From contig JAVMKO010000006.1 of assembly GCA_032164245.1 (NCBI GenBank), positions 22,454,319 through 22,518,318 of the forward strand: a stretch of 64,000 nt of DNA, written 5' to 3'. The notes beneath the pieces are model-generated. The model searched no databases. It had not been told where the DNA came from and saw only the letters and a program-made list of their open reading frames with translations. Of this stretch, positions 23,491 through 34,374 are shown in pieces (position 1 is the stretch's first letter; the number at the start of each line of letters is the position of its first letter). The stretch is from Sternotherus odoratus (taxonomy: Eukaryota; Chordata; Testudines; Kinosternidae). The position numbers were made by a program, and so were the translations under genes.

Positions 23491-23855
23491 GGTTGCCAAC
23501 TTTGTAATATTTAAACAATGAATATTCCAGCAGGTGTGCCAGAACCTCTCCTTCCCCACCTCTTCCCTCTGAGAACTCGCCCTTGCCCCTCCCCTTCCTC
23601 CCAGCCTCACCCCTGCCCCGCCTCTTCTCTTGAGGCCCCCCCTCCTACTCGCCCCTTTCACCTGAGGCCACACCCCCATTTACTCCTCTTCCCCCGTTCT
23701 CACATCATTCGCTGCTTTTCCCCTCTGCCCCGGATGGGTGGGACTTGCCTGCGAAGCCAGGGCTGGGAGCTGCAGCTGCCCGGCACAGGCAGGAGGCGGC
23801 CCCAGGTAAGTAGGGGCTGGTGTGAGTGATGACTTGGTACTTCTCCACCTTCCCC
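23491..23855. mobile_element. GC-rich non-autonomous DNA transposon, GGGTTGCCAAC family
   Basis: Begins GGGTTGCCAACTTTG. It continues with a pyrimidine-rich core full of CCCCTCCCC and GGCCCC motifs (about 23,540-23,700), then GGGAGCTGCAGCTGCCCGG. I recall this layout from turtle genomes. Two open frames across it (23,281-23,679 minus and 23,518-23,829 plus) are compositional artefacts. Confidence 0.45.
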
Positions 23856-23861
23856 ACCCAC

Positions 23862-23949
23862 AGTAACCAGACTTTGAGTGTCTGGTCAGCAGATCTGACC
23901 CAACACTGTCAGGTCCCTCCAGTCAAAAACCTGGCAGCTGGCCACCCCA
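23862..23949 (-). mobile_element. Small DNA transposon fragment, CTGGTCAGCAGATCTGACC family
   Basis: GTAACCAGACTTTGAGTGTC, TGGTCAGCAGATCTGACC, CACTGTCAGGTCCC and AAAACCTGGCAGCTGGCCAC resemble a small family whose minus-strand start is GGGTGGCCAGCTGCCAGG. It may be the right part of a composite with the preceding element, since the outermost ends GGGTTGCCA and TGGCCACCCC are inverted. Confidence 0.4.
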
Positions 23950-23982
23950 TAAAAGACCATATGGGAATCTGCAGTGTTAATT

Positions 23983-24275
23983 TTGGTATTACAGTCACAT
24001 TGAGAAACCCCAATCAGGATTGGAGGCCATTGTGCTAGGTACTGTACGTACCCACAGTAAAAAACAGCCCATGCCCCCAAGAACATCAAGTTTAAAGAGA
24101 AAAAAAAATGATTAGTAACGCCATTTCACAGGTGGGGAATCAGGGGCACAGAGAGATTGCATAACTCACCTGAGATCACATAGGAATCCCATGGCAGAAC
24201 CAGAAACTGAACGCAAATCACCTGAGTCCTCACCCAGTGCTTTAATAACAAGACTATCATGCCTCTACTCTGCCA
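23983..24275. repeat. L2/MIR-like relic followed by a minus-strand MIR-type segment
   Basis: First part (23,983-24,100): GAAACCCCAATCAGGATTGG, CCATTGTGCTAGGTACTGTA and AACAGCCCATGCCCC, plus orientation. Second part (24,120-24,275): GGCACAGAGAGATTGCATAA, CACCTGAGATCACATAGG, GGCAGAACCAGAAACTGAA and TCACCCAGTGCTTTAATAAC. These are complements of MIR-type landmarks read on the minus strand. Confidence 0.6.
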
Positions 24276-25769
24276 CATGTGTGAAGCAAAGAATTTTGTT
24301 GTGTGTGTGGATTTTAGCAGACTTGATAGTTGGTTAGTGTGCCGCCTGAGAGATGCACCATGCCCCATCCAGATGGAGGTAAAGAAACTAGGAAGAGACA
24401 GGAATAGGCTCATATAAGCAAGTTATGTGCATTTTTTCTCCACATATCTCATTAAAAGCATACTTTCTGTTACAGTTGCTCTTGATTAGTGGCATGATTT
24501 GATTTGTAATGGGGTAAATTCTGCTCCCACCTGGGCTATGATGGGGACTTTCCTTGGGGCACTGAAACCAGTGTGGTGCCCACTGCACAACAAGGGAGCT
24601 TCATTTGTGGTGGCCATTCAGAGGCACCACAAACCTTGTGTGCCCACTCAGTGGGGTGCTTTGCATTATCATGCAGGGGCTGGCTGATGACAAGACTAGG
24701 GTGGTTGTGCCTAGCAGCGAAGCACAACCTTGTCCTCCAAATCCCAGCAGTATGGGGGGGAGGGGAGGGTTTGGGATCATGGATGTCTGCTTTAGCTATG
24801 GGGCTGAAGTAGCCTCTGCAAAGCACAGCTAATCTGGCCTAGAGTGGAAAAGGATTCCTTCCCTTGAAAACCCACATAGATACTCAGGAGGACCCATAGT
24901 AGGGTATTACACATTCAAGGCTCCGACTGATCAAAGACCAGACTCTGATACCCTTATTTTATGAAACTTTACTCCAAGAGTGGTCTTCAATGAGACCAGG
25001 AGTGCAGGAAGGTGCTACTTACATGGGTAAGGGTAATTTGTCCCTAAAGTACTTTATGAAAAATACAAAATATATTCTATTAATTAATTAGATTGCATCA
25101 TATTATATTACAATACCCACCAAGGTTGCCCATCTTGCTAAAACAGCTTGCCATGAGAGAAGGTCTCATGGCACGTTTGACACTAGAATGGGGTGTTTCC
25201 TTCCCTGATTTGGTTCATACTGTGGTTTTGGGGATTACAGTCTGGCCTATCCAAAAGCCCTCTTCAATTTGACTTGCCTTCCTAAAGATGCTGTGTGTTC
25301 TTATGCTGGTGTGTCAGTTCGGTGCAGAGGTGGCCGCATTGCTATGAGGATAAACGCATAGTGTTTGTAAAGAGCTTTTGGATGAAAGTTGCTGGACAAA
25401 TGTTAGGTATTGGTATTGCTCACAGATAAATCTCTCCATATTAACAAAACACCTCAGCAGTGGTATATGAGATGTTTGATATACCAATTCTCTGCAAAGG
25501 AAAATTCTTAAAGAAAACATTTAGGGTAAACCAAAACACTTAGTTTTTATTTCAACTTTTTAAATTTTGTATTCTATTCTATAATGGCTGATAATGAAGC
25601 ACAACATTTCAAAATTTAAAAATGAAAAGCTGCTTCAAAACAAACAAACAAATCAAAATGTTTGCCATTGTTGGAACTTTCCACCCAGAGTTTTCCTATA
25701 CAATTAAATTCCAGTCAAATCAGTCAGGCTGTGTGAAGCATTTTGATTTGAACAGGACTCTAAGCTGTA
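24276..25769. other. No recognised feature
   Basis: Several overlapping short frames in both strands (24,388-24,832) share one GC-moderate patch and have no domains. The rest is AT-rich and unassigned. Confidence 0.4.
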
Positions 25770-25908
25770 CCCAGAAGCTTGCATCCGACGAAGTGGGTAT
25801 TAACCCACGAAAGCTTATGCTTCAAGTTTAGTTAGTCTTTAAGGTGCCACAGAACTCTTTGTCACTTCTGCAATTCCAGACTAACATGGCTACCTCTCTG
25901 ATTCTTGA
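25770..25908 (+). mobile_element. Penelope-like tail with hammerhead-like core
   Basis: Reads AAGCTTGCATCCGACGAAGT, GGGT-ATTA-ACCCAC, GAAAGCTTATGC, TTAGTCTTTAAGGTGCCACA and CAGACTAACATGGCTAC. The order matches tails I associate with Penelope-like retroelements. CCGACGA (25,785-25,791), a 6-bp stem GTGGGT/ACCCAC (25,793-25,798 with 25,803-25,808), GAAA (25,809-25,812) and a GC-TTAT-GC mini-stem (25,813-25,820) fall in hammerhead ribozyme order. One extra A at 25,792 and C for U in the first box are departures. Confidence 0.55.
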
Positions 25909-26327
25909 CATTGTGACATCTATGGCCCAATTTTCAAATGAATTTAGCACAAAATCTTTAGAAAATGTGCACACTTATTTTAATGCCAAAATGGAAGCTG
26001 GACTCTAAATCTTGCCCTTAATGCATATGGCTAACCTCACTGAAGTGCCCTTCGCCCAAGCTGCCAGAAAAGTGCTCTTAAATTTATGGGATGTTAATAT
26101 TTGTTATTATTACTTATTTGCAATATCTACTATATAGCTTCCACTAAACAACTCCTTCATTTCTTTGTATAGCCTTGAGTTGGCACTGAAGATGAAAAGA
26201 GAATGAAGCTTTATTCGGAAGGATGATCTTGCAATTGTGCTTCTGAAAGAGAAAGTGTTTCTGTCTGCATGATGTTTAGTGAAAGGGACTTTATGGAGTT
26301 TTGTGGCTTCATGCAGGCATCCCATAA

Positions 26328-26342
26328 CCCCCCCCCCCCCCC
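26328..26342 (+). repeat. C15 homopolymer
   Basis: Fifteen C residues interrupt the frame at 26,269-26,703, which itself lacks any recognised domain. Confidence 0.9.
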
Positions 26343-26724
26343 ACTAAAGATGAAACATGACACGTTCTTTGTAAGGGATCCAAGAATCCAACTTCTAACC
26401 CAGAGATTTCATATGTATGTAATCAACTTTTATTGGTTCAGTGAGGATGAAGCTTCCCCTTCCAATCTGAGCACAATACAAAGTTTGACAGTGTCATTAA
26501 TAAAGGACTGTATGGCTCTGGCAATCTGGGAAGTTTGTGTAAGTCCTTTTCTTGGTGCTTTCACTGATGCTTGCATAGTGTATTCTAAAACGATAATTGC
26601 TGTCATCTATATATGGGATGTGTTAGCTTCAAAATGCAAACTGCCTGGCCAAAAGGAAGTAACTGCTGCTGTGGAAAATCAAACTGTTTGGGTATTTTTC
26701 TAATAGTTTTCTACTCTAAAGACC

Positions 26725-26815
26725 GATCAGTTCTCGATTGCACCCATTGAAGACAATGGCAAAGCTCCAAGTGATTTCAGTACTGCAGGTCTTTGATGGG
26801 CACCTTTTGAGGCTG
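26725..26815. repeat. Palindromic repeat fragment, CAATGGCAAAGCTCC type
   Basis: CACCCATTGAAGACAATGGC, AAAGCTCCAAGTGATTTCAG and CTGCAGGTCTTTGATGGG resemble the hairpin family at 8,554 and 38,556. Confidence 0.4.
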
Positions 26816-27584
26816 CTATTTTGATTTTTTCAGACGCTGATGTCATTTTCCAAAGGAAGAATTACAGAAACTTTTAGGAATGAAAACTCCAGGCTTTAGG
26901 GGTCAAAATTGCATTTTTGGCTCTCACTCTCTCTATGCATTCAATCTGTTCTTCAAAGTGGAGAGTGGTAAGAACTAGAAATATTCTAAACGATGTTCTT
27001 GGAAGCAAGGCCTCAGGCGTTACTGGACAAAGCCCACTTTAGCTGGCTATTTATTTCTCCTGACCTCCAAGATACTATGCTTGGTAGGCAGCCTGTTGGG
27101 ATAGAGACCAACAAAACTTCTGAGCTGGGAAAAGCTTGTTATTTACCACACTGTGATCCCATACACTCACTGCTCCTGGATGTGGTTAGCATTCTAATGA
27201 CCTCTCCCACCCCGACCCCCTTTCTCCAACAACAGCAGGCAATGGCATTGAAGCCATTAGTTACAAATTACAACCACTAGGGGTCAGGCTTTTACATCTG
27301 TCCTTAATAGTTAACTGTACAATACCACTGGAAGTTTTCTCTCTTACAATACTTTAGGATCCACTTAAGAAACATCAAGGACCAACAAAGAACATGGTTA
27401 CAAGAGAGTACACTACTAGATTAGAAATATTTCTGAACAGATACCTCTAGGTTACACCTCCTTTGTCCATTCCCAATGGAAAAAATAAGAAAAGAAAAGG
27501 GGGTAAAAGATGAGCAAAGGGAAGTGGGGGGGAACACAACATCCTCTCCTATTCCCCCCCAAAACAACAAATCAGTGTTGGGGG
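26816..27584. other. No recognised feature
   Basis: Unassigned DNA. The frame at 26,993-27,280 has no domain. Short G and A runs near 27,480-27,560. Confidence 0.4.
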
Positions 27585-27735
27585 ATTTTGAACACCAAAA
27601 ATGTTTAGCTTTAAATTTTCAATAATTTTTTAACAATAATTTTAGAGTGTTTCAATCAAAAAATTCAATAAAAATGAACATTTTCCATGAAAAATTTCAA
27701 TGTAGTTGAAAAGCTCTTTTTTTGTAGAAAAAGTG
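27585..27735. repeat. A/T-rich interspersed repeat fragment
   Basis: TTTTGAACACCAAAAATG, TTTCAATCAAAAAATTC, ATGAACATTTTCCATG and AAAAATTTCAATG share the style of the 32,630-33,042 copy. Confidence 0.4.
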
Positions 27736-28671
27736 TTGGCATGAAACATTGTAGAGCATCTCTCTGCCAACTGCAGACTGCTCCAGCCTACAGCTCCCGA
27801 ATGGTGACTGTGCATGTACGAGGACATGCCATGTGCCACAACGACATGGCATTCAGCAAGCACCCTATGCACTTGGAAGCACTGGGAAGGATTGTGCCTC
27901 AGAACAAAGCATGTGATAAGGCTCAGTAATTCCTTCTTGGGCAGTGTGCCTCTGCATCAGCTCTATCATGGCCTAGGGGCTAGACATCATCATCTGACCC
28001 AGATTAATAGTATATTATAAAAGGGAAAATTAATGGTCATTATTATAGGGAAATATTTGTCCCTATAAACAGCAGCAAGTTTCTGAAACTTTTTTATTTC
28101 CCTTTCTTCATAGCCTCGTTGGGGGAAGCCTTGGTATGAAACAATTTTCTGAGATCTGCTGGTCCTTTTTAAACCACATTTCATACTCATCTAAAGGGGA
28201 AGGACACAAGGAGTGCTATACTAAAACATGTGCCTTCTAGCTTGAAGATTTAATATCAATCTTCTTTCTGAGCCTGTATCTTAACTGAATATACAAGTGC
28301 AGTCACCACTCTAGCTATCATACATCTTGAACTGTCTTCTCCATAATGATTAATACACCCGGGTTGCATTAGATGTAGTTTTATGATTTTTTTTATTGTT
28401 GAATCAAGCCTTGATTTTGATGCTCCAGAATTATTTTTTTCTCCCTCTGTAAATACTCCATCAAAAATGTTCTTATTTCTCAACATTTTCACAGTCCTCA
28501 TTATTCAACTGTTACTCCAGATATTACTCAAAACAATCTCATCTTCGGCAGCTTCTAAATTTTTGTCATCTAATCAGAAAGCATAACAGAATGCTGGAGA
28601 GTCCTTATGCTACCTGACTGGAGGACAGTAGGTTATATAAGCAGGGGGAAATGGGGGGGGGGGAGGCTCAC
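27736..28671. other. No recognised feature
   Basis: Short frames at 27,642-28,020 and 28,256-28,586 overlap on opposite strands and have no domains. The rest is unassigned. Confidence 0.4.
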
Positions 28672-28765
28672 ATTTTCAAATGTGATTAGTCTGAGTGCCT
28701 TCATTTCCGATTTTCAGAGGGCAGGTGCTCAGCACTTCCGAAAAATCAAGAACCTCTAGGCTGGG
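28672..28765. repeat. Palindromic repeat fragment, GATTTTCAGAGG type
   Basis: ATTTTCAAATGTGATTAGTC, CCGATTTTCAGAGGGCAGGT, GCTCAGCACTTCCG. Same family as 30,588 and 55,686. Confidence 0.45.
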
Positions 28766-30587
28766 TGGGTGGGTGAAAGAGTGGGAGGGTATAGAAACAC
28801 ACTGAGGTTACATGAGTTTGAGAGATGGGCTTATTAAATGTGGGGAGTGGCCAAAATAAGAGGGAATCATAAAAAGGGTCTTGATTAGCTACACACAGGG
28901 CTAGTGTTTGTTATAAGGTCATTTCCCTCAGTTGCCTTTTTGTTGGGAAAACAAGCAAATGAGAACTATCTCTATTTTGTGGTGCCTTTAAAAAGCAACT
29001 GCTAATTTAAAAATCAGGTTTATTGTGCTCAGATATTAGAAAGTTCCCTCGGATCATTAAAATGAAACAAATTTTAAAAAATTATTTTTAATTTGCCCAT
29101 TTATTTTTGTCTGTTTGCTTTTTACAATTCACTCAGTGTAGATACTGAAACTAGTCTCGCCTGAGTCTTGTTAGTTGCACTTCCAAAGTTCTATGCACAA
29201 GCAGAATGCCGATTTATTTCAATGGAAACACAGCAGTTTAGTGTTAGTTTGTAGTGAAATTTGTAAAAAAGGAATAAGTACTTCGGTCTTAATGTGCATC
29301 TAAGTTCTGTTGTTCTTCACACTGCAGAGACTTGTGTTCCTGCCCTAAGAGAGGCATACACACCTGACACATGTAAAAGAGATGTCCATGTGGCTCTCTG
29401 GTCTGTAAGTGCCTAGGGAGACTATAGACACTGTATGGAGGGGAAATCCCCAGTGATTTCAAAACCAGCATGGAGTCACTTTACTAAAACCTCATTAATG
29501 AACGAGCACAGTGGGACATGTACATACTGTTCCCCATATCACAATGTAGGATAAACCGCGTGGCTGAACAGCTACTCTAGGTCATTTGGGCTGAGGATTC
29601 TCTCCTTAAGCCCTGTAATATATTCATCAGCGGAAAAATCCCTTCTATATGGACTTAGCTCCATGGTTCATAATTTGGTCTGTAGGTTTTATTAAACTGT
29701 AGTTTTTCCCCTTATCAAAACTAAACTGCAGGCATCACATATCTGACAGGATCCATGATTCTTTTTATTAATTGTGCATTTTTCATATTAGTGAAAATCC
29801 AGACACACCTTGAAACAATAATTTTCATTACTATCAGATACCAAAAGGCTTTACAGCTGCTGAGTTGATCAGCATAGATTATTAATTATGATACAGCTGG
29901 CACAGTTCAGTTTAATCAGAAAAGAACATCATGGAGTCCAAGAAGTAGGGTATATAATACAATTTATCTTAGTCTTGTAGTGATAGGGATAACAATGATT
30001 TGCAAATTGCTTCAGCTACAAATACACAATTAAAAGGCGATAAATATAAAAAGATATGCCACATTTTCAACACACAGCCAAAAGTGCAAGTCTTAATCTT
30101 AGTAGTTCGTTTTAAAATCATGACTTAATTCTATCTTTGATGTTCATGTTTAAGCCCCATTAAAAGTAAAAGGGAGTTACAAGTCCCATTAAAATTAAAG
30201 AGGGTTATACATGCTCAACAAGAAAATAATAGACCACCCCATAGGGTGTATATTCTTCAAATAATAAGGATTTGGTAATTGCTATATTATGTGTTCATTA
30301 ATTTTCAGTTTATCTTGTAAATATGCTCCCTTTCTGATCTTTGGTCCCAACTATATAGAATAATTTATGGCACAATGTCTAGAAAGCATTAGTTTATGAT
30401 GCAGATTGACAGTGCACTAATTTGTAAACTCTATAACAGAGCACACCAAAACAAGTGGATCTTACAGTGTGCAGATCTTTGGCCCAATCCTGCTCTCCCT
30501 GGGCATGGCCAAGGCCCTCTGAAACCACCCACTGGCCCCAGCAGCCAGTTTTAGTTGGGCCCTTTATTCTCATAAACAGTCCCCTTG
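28766..30587. other. No recognised feature
   Basis: AT-rich unassigned DNA with TAAT-rich patches at 29,040-29,110 and 29,760-30,320. GGCCCAATCCTGCTCTCCC at 30,481 looks like the start of a dispersed repeat that I cannot delimit. Confidence 0.35.
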
Positions 30588-30770
30588 GGACTGATTTTCA
30601 GATGTGAGCAGAGATTTTCAATGTCTCAGTTTTCTGGTTCCTTACCCAAGACATTTTAAAGGAGCTTGATTTTCAGAGAGCAGGTGCTCCACAGTTTGTA
30701 GAAAACAGACCCCATTATGGTGTCTCTTGTTAGGCACCCAAAATCGAGGCACTTAAAGTTGCTAGTCTAT
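30588..30770. repeat. Palindromic repeat fragment, GATTTTCAGA type
   Basis: GGGACTGATTTTCAGATGTG, GAGCTTGATTTTCAGAGAGC, AGGTGCTCCACAG and GTTAGGCACCCAAAATCGAG. These are pieces of the tail-to-tail hairpin family at 55,686, partly rearranged. Confidence 0.4.
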
Positions 30771-31157
30771 TTTGTGTAGATTTTCATTTAAAAACAAAAA
30801 GCTATTTTCATTTAAAAATGTGTTTTAAACAAAAAATTGTAATCCACTTCCGTAACAAGTAAGAGCCTTTCACATAGGGGATCACTGGTTTGAACAATCT
30901 ACTGCTATTTTATGACAGTTGATTGGCCTGTGTGAAATGAGATGATGGTCTCAATTTAATTCATACTAGACCAAAGTGCCCATGATTAAACTGGTGCTAA
31001 TTAACACCTTCATTCCCCATCCTCTGGAAAGGACTGGATGAGTGCAGTAATTGTTCTATAGGTGACCTATATGTGCTCCATTCAGAAGTGGACTGAGACA
31101 TATAGTAAAGGAAGTGTTACGAAGCTTAAACTGCTGTTATGGGTATTTATTCTGTTA

Positions 31158-31533
31158 CAGTAAAACCTCCATTTAACGGACTAATTCGGGCGAGGGGGTG
31201 TCCGTTAAATCAAAAAGTCCGTTATTTAATAATAATAAAAATGAGCTATTGGAGTAGCAGCCCGCCCGCCACAGGGTCGGGGCGGCAGCTCCGCAGCCCG
31301 CCCGCTGCCGGGACCCGGGCACCGGCTGCCGGGAGCCGTCAGCCAGCCCGCCCGGGCACCGGCTGCCGGGAGCCGTCAGCCAGCCCGCCCGGGCACTGGC
31401 TGCTGGGAGCCGGGCGGCAGCCGGCAGCCAGCCCGCCAGAAATGGATCAGGAATGCATCAGACTTGCTCAGGAATTTTGTCCGTTGCATCCGAAGTTCGT
31501 TAAATCGAAGTCCGTTAAATCGAGGGTTTACTG
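31158..31533. mobile_element. Tigger/pogo-like MITE with CpG-rich tandem core
   Basis: A 376-bp element flanked by TA at 31,156-31,157 and 31,534-31,535. The left end CAGTAAAACCTCCATTTAAC mirrors the right end (complement of CAGTAAACCCTCGATTTAAC). CCGTTAAATC subterminal repeats occur on both sides (31,201; 31,511). TA duplication and CAGT termini fit the Tigger/pogo branch of Tc1/mariner. The centre (31,259-31,436) is GC-rich and holds 37-bp tandem units. No transposase frame exists. The 169-codon open frame at 31,139-31,648 simply reads through it. Confidence 0.8.
31314..31430 (+). repeat. 37-bp CpG-rich tandem repeat inside MITE
   Basis: The core GGCACCGGCTGCCGGGAGCC recurs with starts near 31,319 and 31,356 and in decayed form (ACTGGCTGCTGGGAGCC) near 31,393, a constant 37-bp step. 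Confidence 0.85.
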
Positions 31534-32456
31534 TACTCTTAGGTGGTACATTGAGCGGCTCATCTGCTATGGGGTGAATTTCACTCTGCGTAAACAGAGC
31601 AGTTCAGTTACCAGACCTATCAATCTGAGATGTTTAATCACCACGTAAACCATAATTTTAAAAAATAAGTCACAATTTTGTAGTTCCAATACGGGGAGCT
31701 GTTTGCAGGCTGATTATCTAATTGCAGAGTCGACATGAACACATTGCAGTAAAATGTTTTCAGCCCCCAAAAGGGACAGTGAGACAAGTCTGACACCAAC
31801 ATATTCCCTTTATCTGAATCGACAATATCTCTCTGCAGAAAAGTTCTGCAGGTACATTATATGCTGGTGAAACTGAATGTAGGTCAATGATATGCACACT
31901 GCCTTTTTAAACAAAAATCTTTCTGCAGAAATTGCATGATTTCCTGTTATGACTGTGGACTTCACAGACAGTATCATACTGTCATTCTTTTTTTAAAAAA
32001 ATGCTCTTTTCAGTGTGTAAAAATCTCCCATTATACTCAAAATGCACAAACACACACAAAGTTCAAATATGAATAATATATATGAATAATATTTACTTTT
32101 AATGTACTTTTACTGTTTCTAGTGGCTAACATCATGCACCACAGACTTGTCAAGACACCTACTCTTGGGCAGCAAGACATGTTAGCAGAAGAACTTAAAC
32201 TAAATCTTATTCCTAGCTCCTCCCACTTCACTTGCCCTTACTCATTTTCTATTTGTTGGTGATATGTATTTTCTTTTACATTTTCAGAGAATGGTGGCAT
32301 AAATTTTGGTGAACTTGGAGAGCCCTCAGATTTGTTTTCCTGGTACATGATATCCTTCATGATATCTTCCTGGTAATTCATGTGTGCTTTTATTTCAAGG
32401 TAGCATAAGCTATTTGAGGTAGGGAGTGTGCTTTAATGTATGTTTGCACAGAACCC
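31534..32456. other. No recognised feature
   Basis: Unassigned AT-rich DNA. Confidence 0.4.
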
Positions 32457-32518
32457 ATTCTGACTGGGATCCCAGGACAATACTGCAATACAAAAATAAT
32501 AATAATTGTATGTATATT
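32457..32518 (-). repeat. L2/MIR-like dispersed repeat relic
   Basis: CATTCTGACTGGGATCCCAG, GACAATACTGCAATACAAAA and ATAATAATAATTG are the complement order of the family at 21,635. Confidence 0.5.
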
Positions 32519-32629
32519 TGCTTTGAGTCAATGGTCCTAGATTCTGATATGATTGTTCTTTCTGCAGCTAAGACCTACTCTTGGTAACTATAGAATTGAA
32601 AACAACAGGTCAAATCATACCTTAAAGTG

Positions 32630-33042
32630 GTGAATAAGGGTGGGGGAAATTTTCAATGAAAGGGTTTTTTGAGTGAAAAAAATGCAGATTAGGTGGCCCA
32701 AAAACGTTTAACAAATTCACGCTGATTTTACCAATTTGTTTTTGTCAACAACAGGGGAAAACTCTGAGAAAATCAAAACATTTTGGTTTGACATTTTCAA
32801 AATGAAATGTTTCACTTCCGAATGGCTTTTCTTTTTGGAATTTCTTTTAACTTTATTTTTTTTAAATTGAAACTCCAAAAATGCTCAAAACTTAAATGAA
32901 TGTTTTATTTTTCCCGAGATAACATTTTTCTAATTTACCAACAAGTCTAAACAGTTCATTTTTAGTTCAATCTGAAAACAAATTGTGATTTTTGGACTTG
33001 TCAGCAAACCCCAAAATCCAGTATTTACCCAGCTCTAGTGGT
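32630..33042. mobile_element. A/T-rich non-autonomous element ending CCAGCTCTAG
   Basis: A long T/A-rich low-complexity body contains GGGGGAAATTTTCAATG, TTTTGGTTTGACATTTTC and GGAATTTCTTTTAAC. It terminates in ACCCAGCTCTAG, which I associate with the end of a common reptile/bird dispersed element starting CTAGAGCTGG. The left end is not sharp. Confidence 0.5.
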
Positions 33043-33215
33043 GACTTAAATTTGTGTGTCATCAATCAAAGATGTGAAATCTGGCTTTTTGTGAAGCTCC
33101 AACCTAGCTCTGATGTGCTTCACTCTAATCTGTTGAACTGAGTCCAGTGATATTGCTCAAACTGAACTCCCTTGATACAAATGACAGGGGGCTACTGTGA
33201 CAGTGTTTTCCATGG

Positions 33216-33230
33216 GGGGGGGCGGGGGGA
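33216..33230 (+). repeat. G-rich tract
   Basis: A run of eight G, then C, then six G. Possible G-quadruplex seed. Confidence 0.7.
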
Positions 33231-33295
33231 GCTTCAGATTCCTGATTTATTACCCTTCCAGCACAAGTGTGGAATTCAAAAGAAAAATTGCTATT

Positions 33296-33420
33296 GAGAT
33301 CAACACTTAAGCACATGCTCTTAAGCACAAAGTCAAGTGTATGTGGTAAGATCATGCTTAAAGTTAAACATTTATTTAATGCTTTCTTATGCACATGCTT
33401 AACTGCTTTTAACTGGGGAA
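33296..33420. repeat. Palindromic interspersed repeat, GCTTAAG type
   Basis: AACACTTAAGCACATGCTCT, TAAGCACAAAGTCAAG, ATCATGCTTAAAGTTAAAC, GCACATGCTTAACTGC. Diverged member of the family at 15,533 and 49,448. Confidence 0.5.
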
Positions 33421-34032
33421 AGTTAAGTGGCTAGAGGCTTCTAGGAGAGGGTTGCCGATAAAAGATGCTTTGGCTTGGACTTTATGTTATATGATATGAT
33501 GTGGTTAAGCAAAGTGTTTCAGGTTCTTTTACAAGAGCATATCCAATGGAAATTAACAATAGAAAATTTGATATTGTGAAATAGTGTATTGATCAACTTT
33601 AGATCTGCTCGCAGCTTGTTGTTAAAATGTGGGTGATGACCAGAGTTCACGATACATGCATTAAAAATAAAAAATAAAATCAAATATAAATGGACACCTG
33701 TTGCCTGCTCTATTGATTGTATATTGATTATATTACTAATTTAGTTTCCCCACTTAGTGCTCTGAAATTTGGTAAGTTATTGTCCCAAGATCAGGCCCAG
33801 TATTATCAGATTTACTGATAATAAAATAATAAAAAGAATAATAACAATTAATTTGCTGTTCAGCTGGGTGCCTCCACGTGCACAGTTGCAACATTCACTC
33901 TATATTTATATTAGTTTGACTAATACTGTTTACAAAATCACAAACACTCCAAGCCAGCAAGCTAGAGATAATACAAAATGAGCAGTGCACTGTATACTAA
34001 CACCATCCCTTGCAAAACAACCTGAAGTGTTA
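33421..34032. other. No recognised feature
   Basis: AT-rich unassigned DNA. The frame at 33,769-33,981 is compositional. Confidence 0.4.
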
Positions 34033-34131
34033 ATTATCATCTTCTTCAGCTTCCACCTCACCATCGTCACCATCACCGGTGGTCATCAGACTGGCCTCTC
34101 CTGAGGACCACATCTCTTTTTCATAAAATCT
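34033..34131 (-). other. Short acidic open stretch, possible decayed terminal exon
   Basis: On the minus strand, frame ending at a TAA near 34,033, a 32-residue stretch reads QRFYEKEMWSSGEASLMTTG and then DGDDGEVEAEEDDN. It looks like an acidic protein tail, but it has no good acceptor site or polypyrimidine tract upstream, and I cannot match it to a protein. GAT/GAA-rich DNA can give this by chance. A retropseudogene 3' fragment is the other option. Confidence 0.15.
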
Positions 34132-34151
34132 TTGGCATGGAAAGCCATATG

Positions 34152-34205
34152 TCAAGCATGGCGTGAAATCCTGGCCCCATTGAAGTCTATGAGCCAAACT
34201 GTAAA
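34152..34205. repeat. Palindromic repeat fragment, AATCCTGGCCCCATTG type
   Basis: GCGTGAAATCCTGGCCCCAT then GAAGTCTATGAGCC. Half of the hairpin at 38,556. Confidence 0.45.
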
Positions 34206-34374
34206 CCCTGTATATAATAAAAACTACTTCAAGCCGGGGGGTACTGCACCACTCTCTCCCCTCTTCCCCCCTCCCCCCCCCGGCAGCACTAGTTCCAGCA
34301 CCTATGAAGTTAGTCCCTCAGCATAGGCTGCTTCTTTATTGTATCCTATGTCTGCCACAAAACAGTAACACATA

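Noticed and set aside
23281..23829. Opposing open frames of 132 and 103 codons, or a CpG island promoter
   Set aside because: The GC-rich patch belongs to a dispersed DNA transposon-like repeat, and the frames lack domains.
31139..31648. 169-codon plus-strand frame
   Set aside because: It reads straight through a MITE and its GC-rich tandem core.
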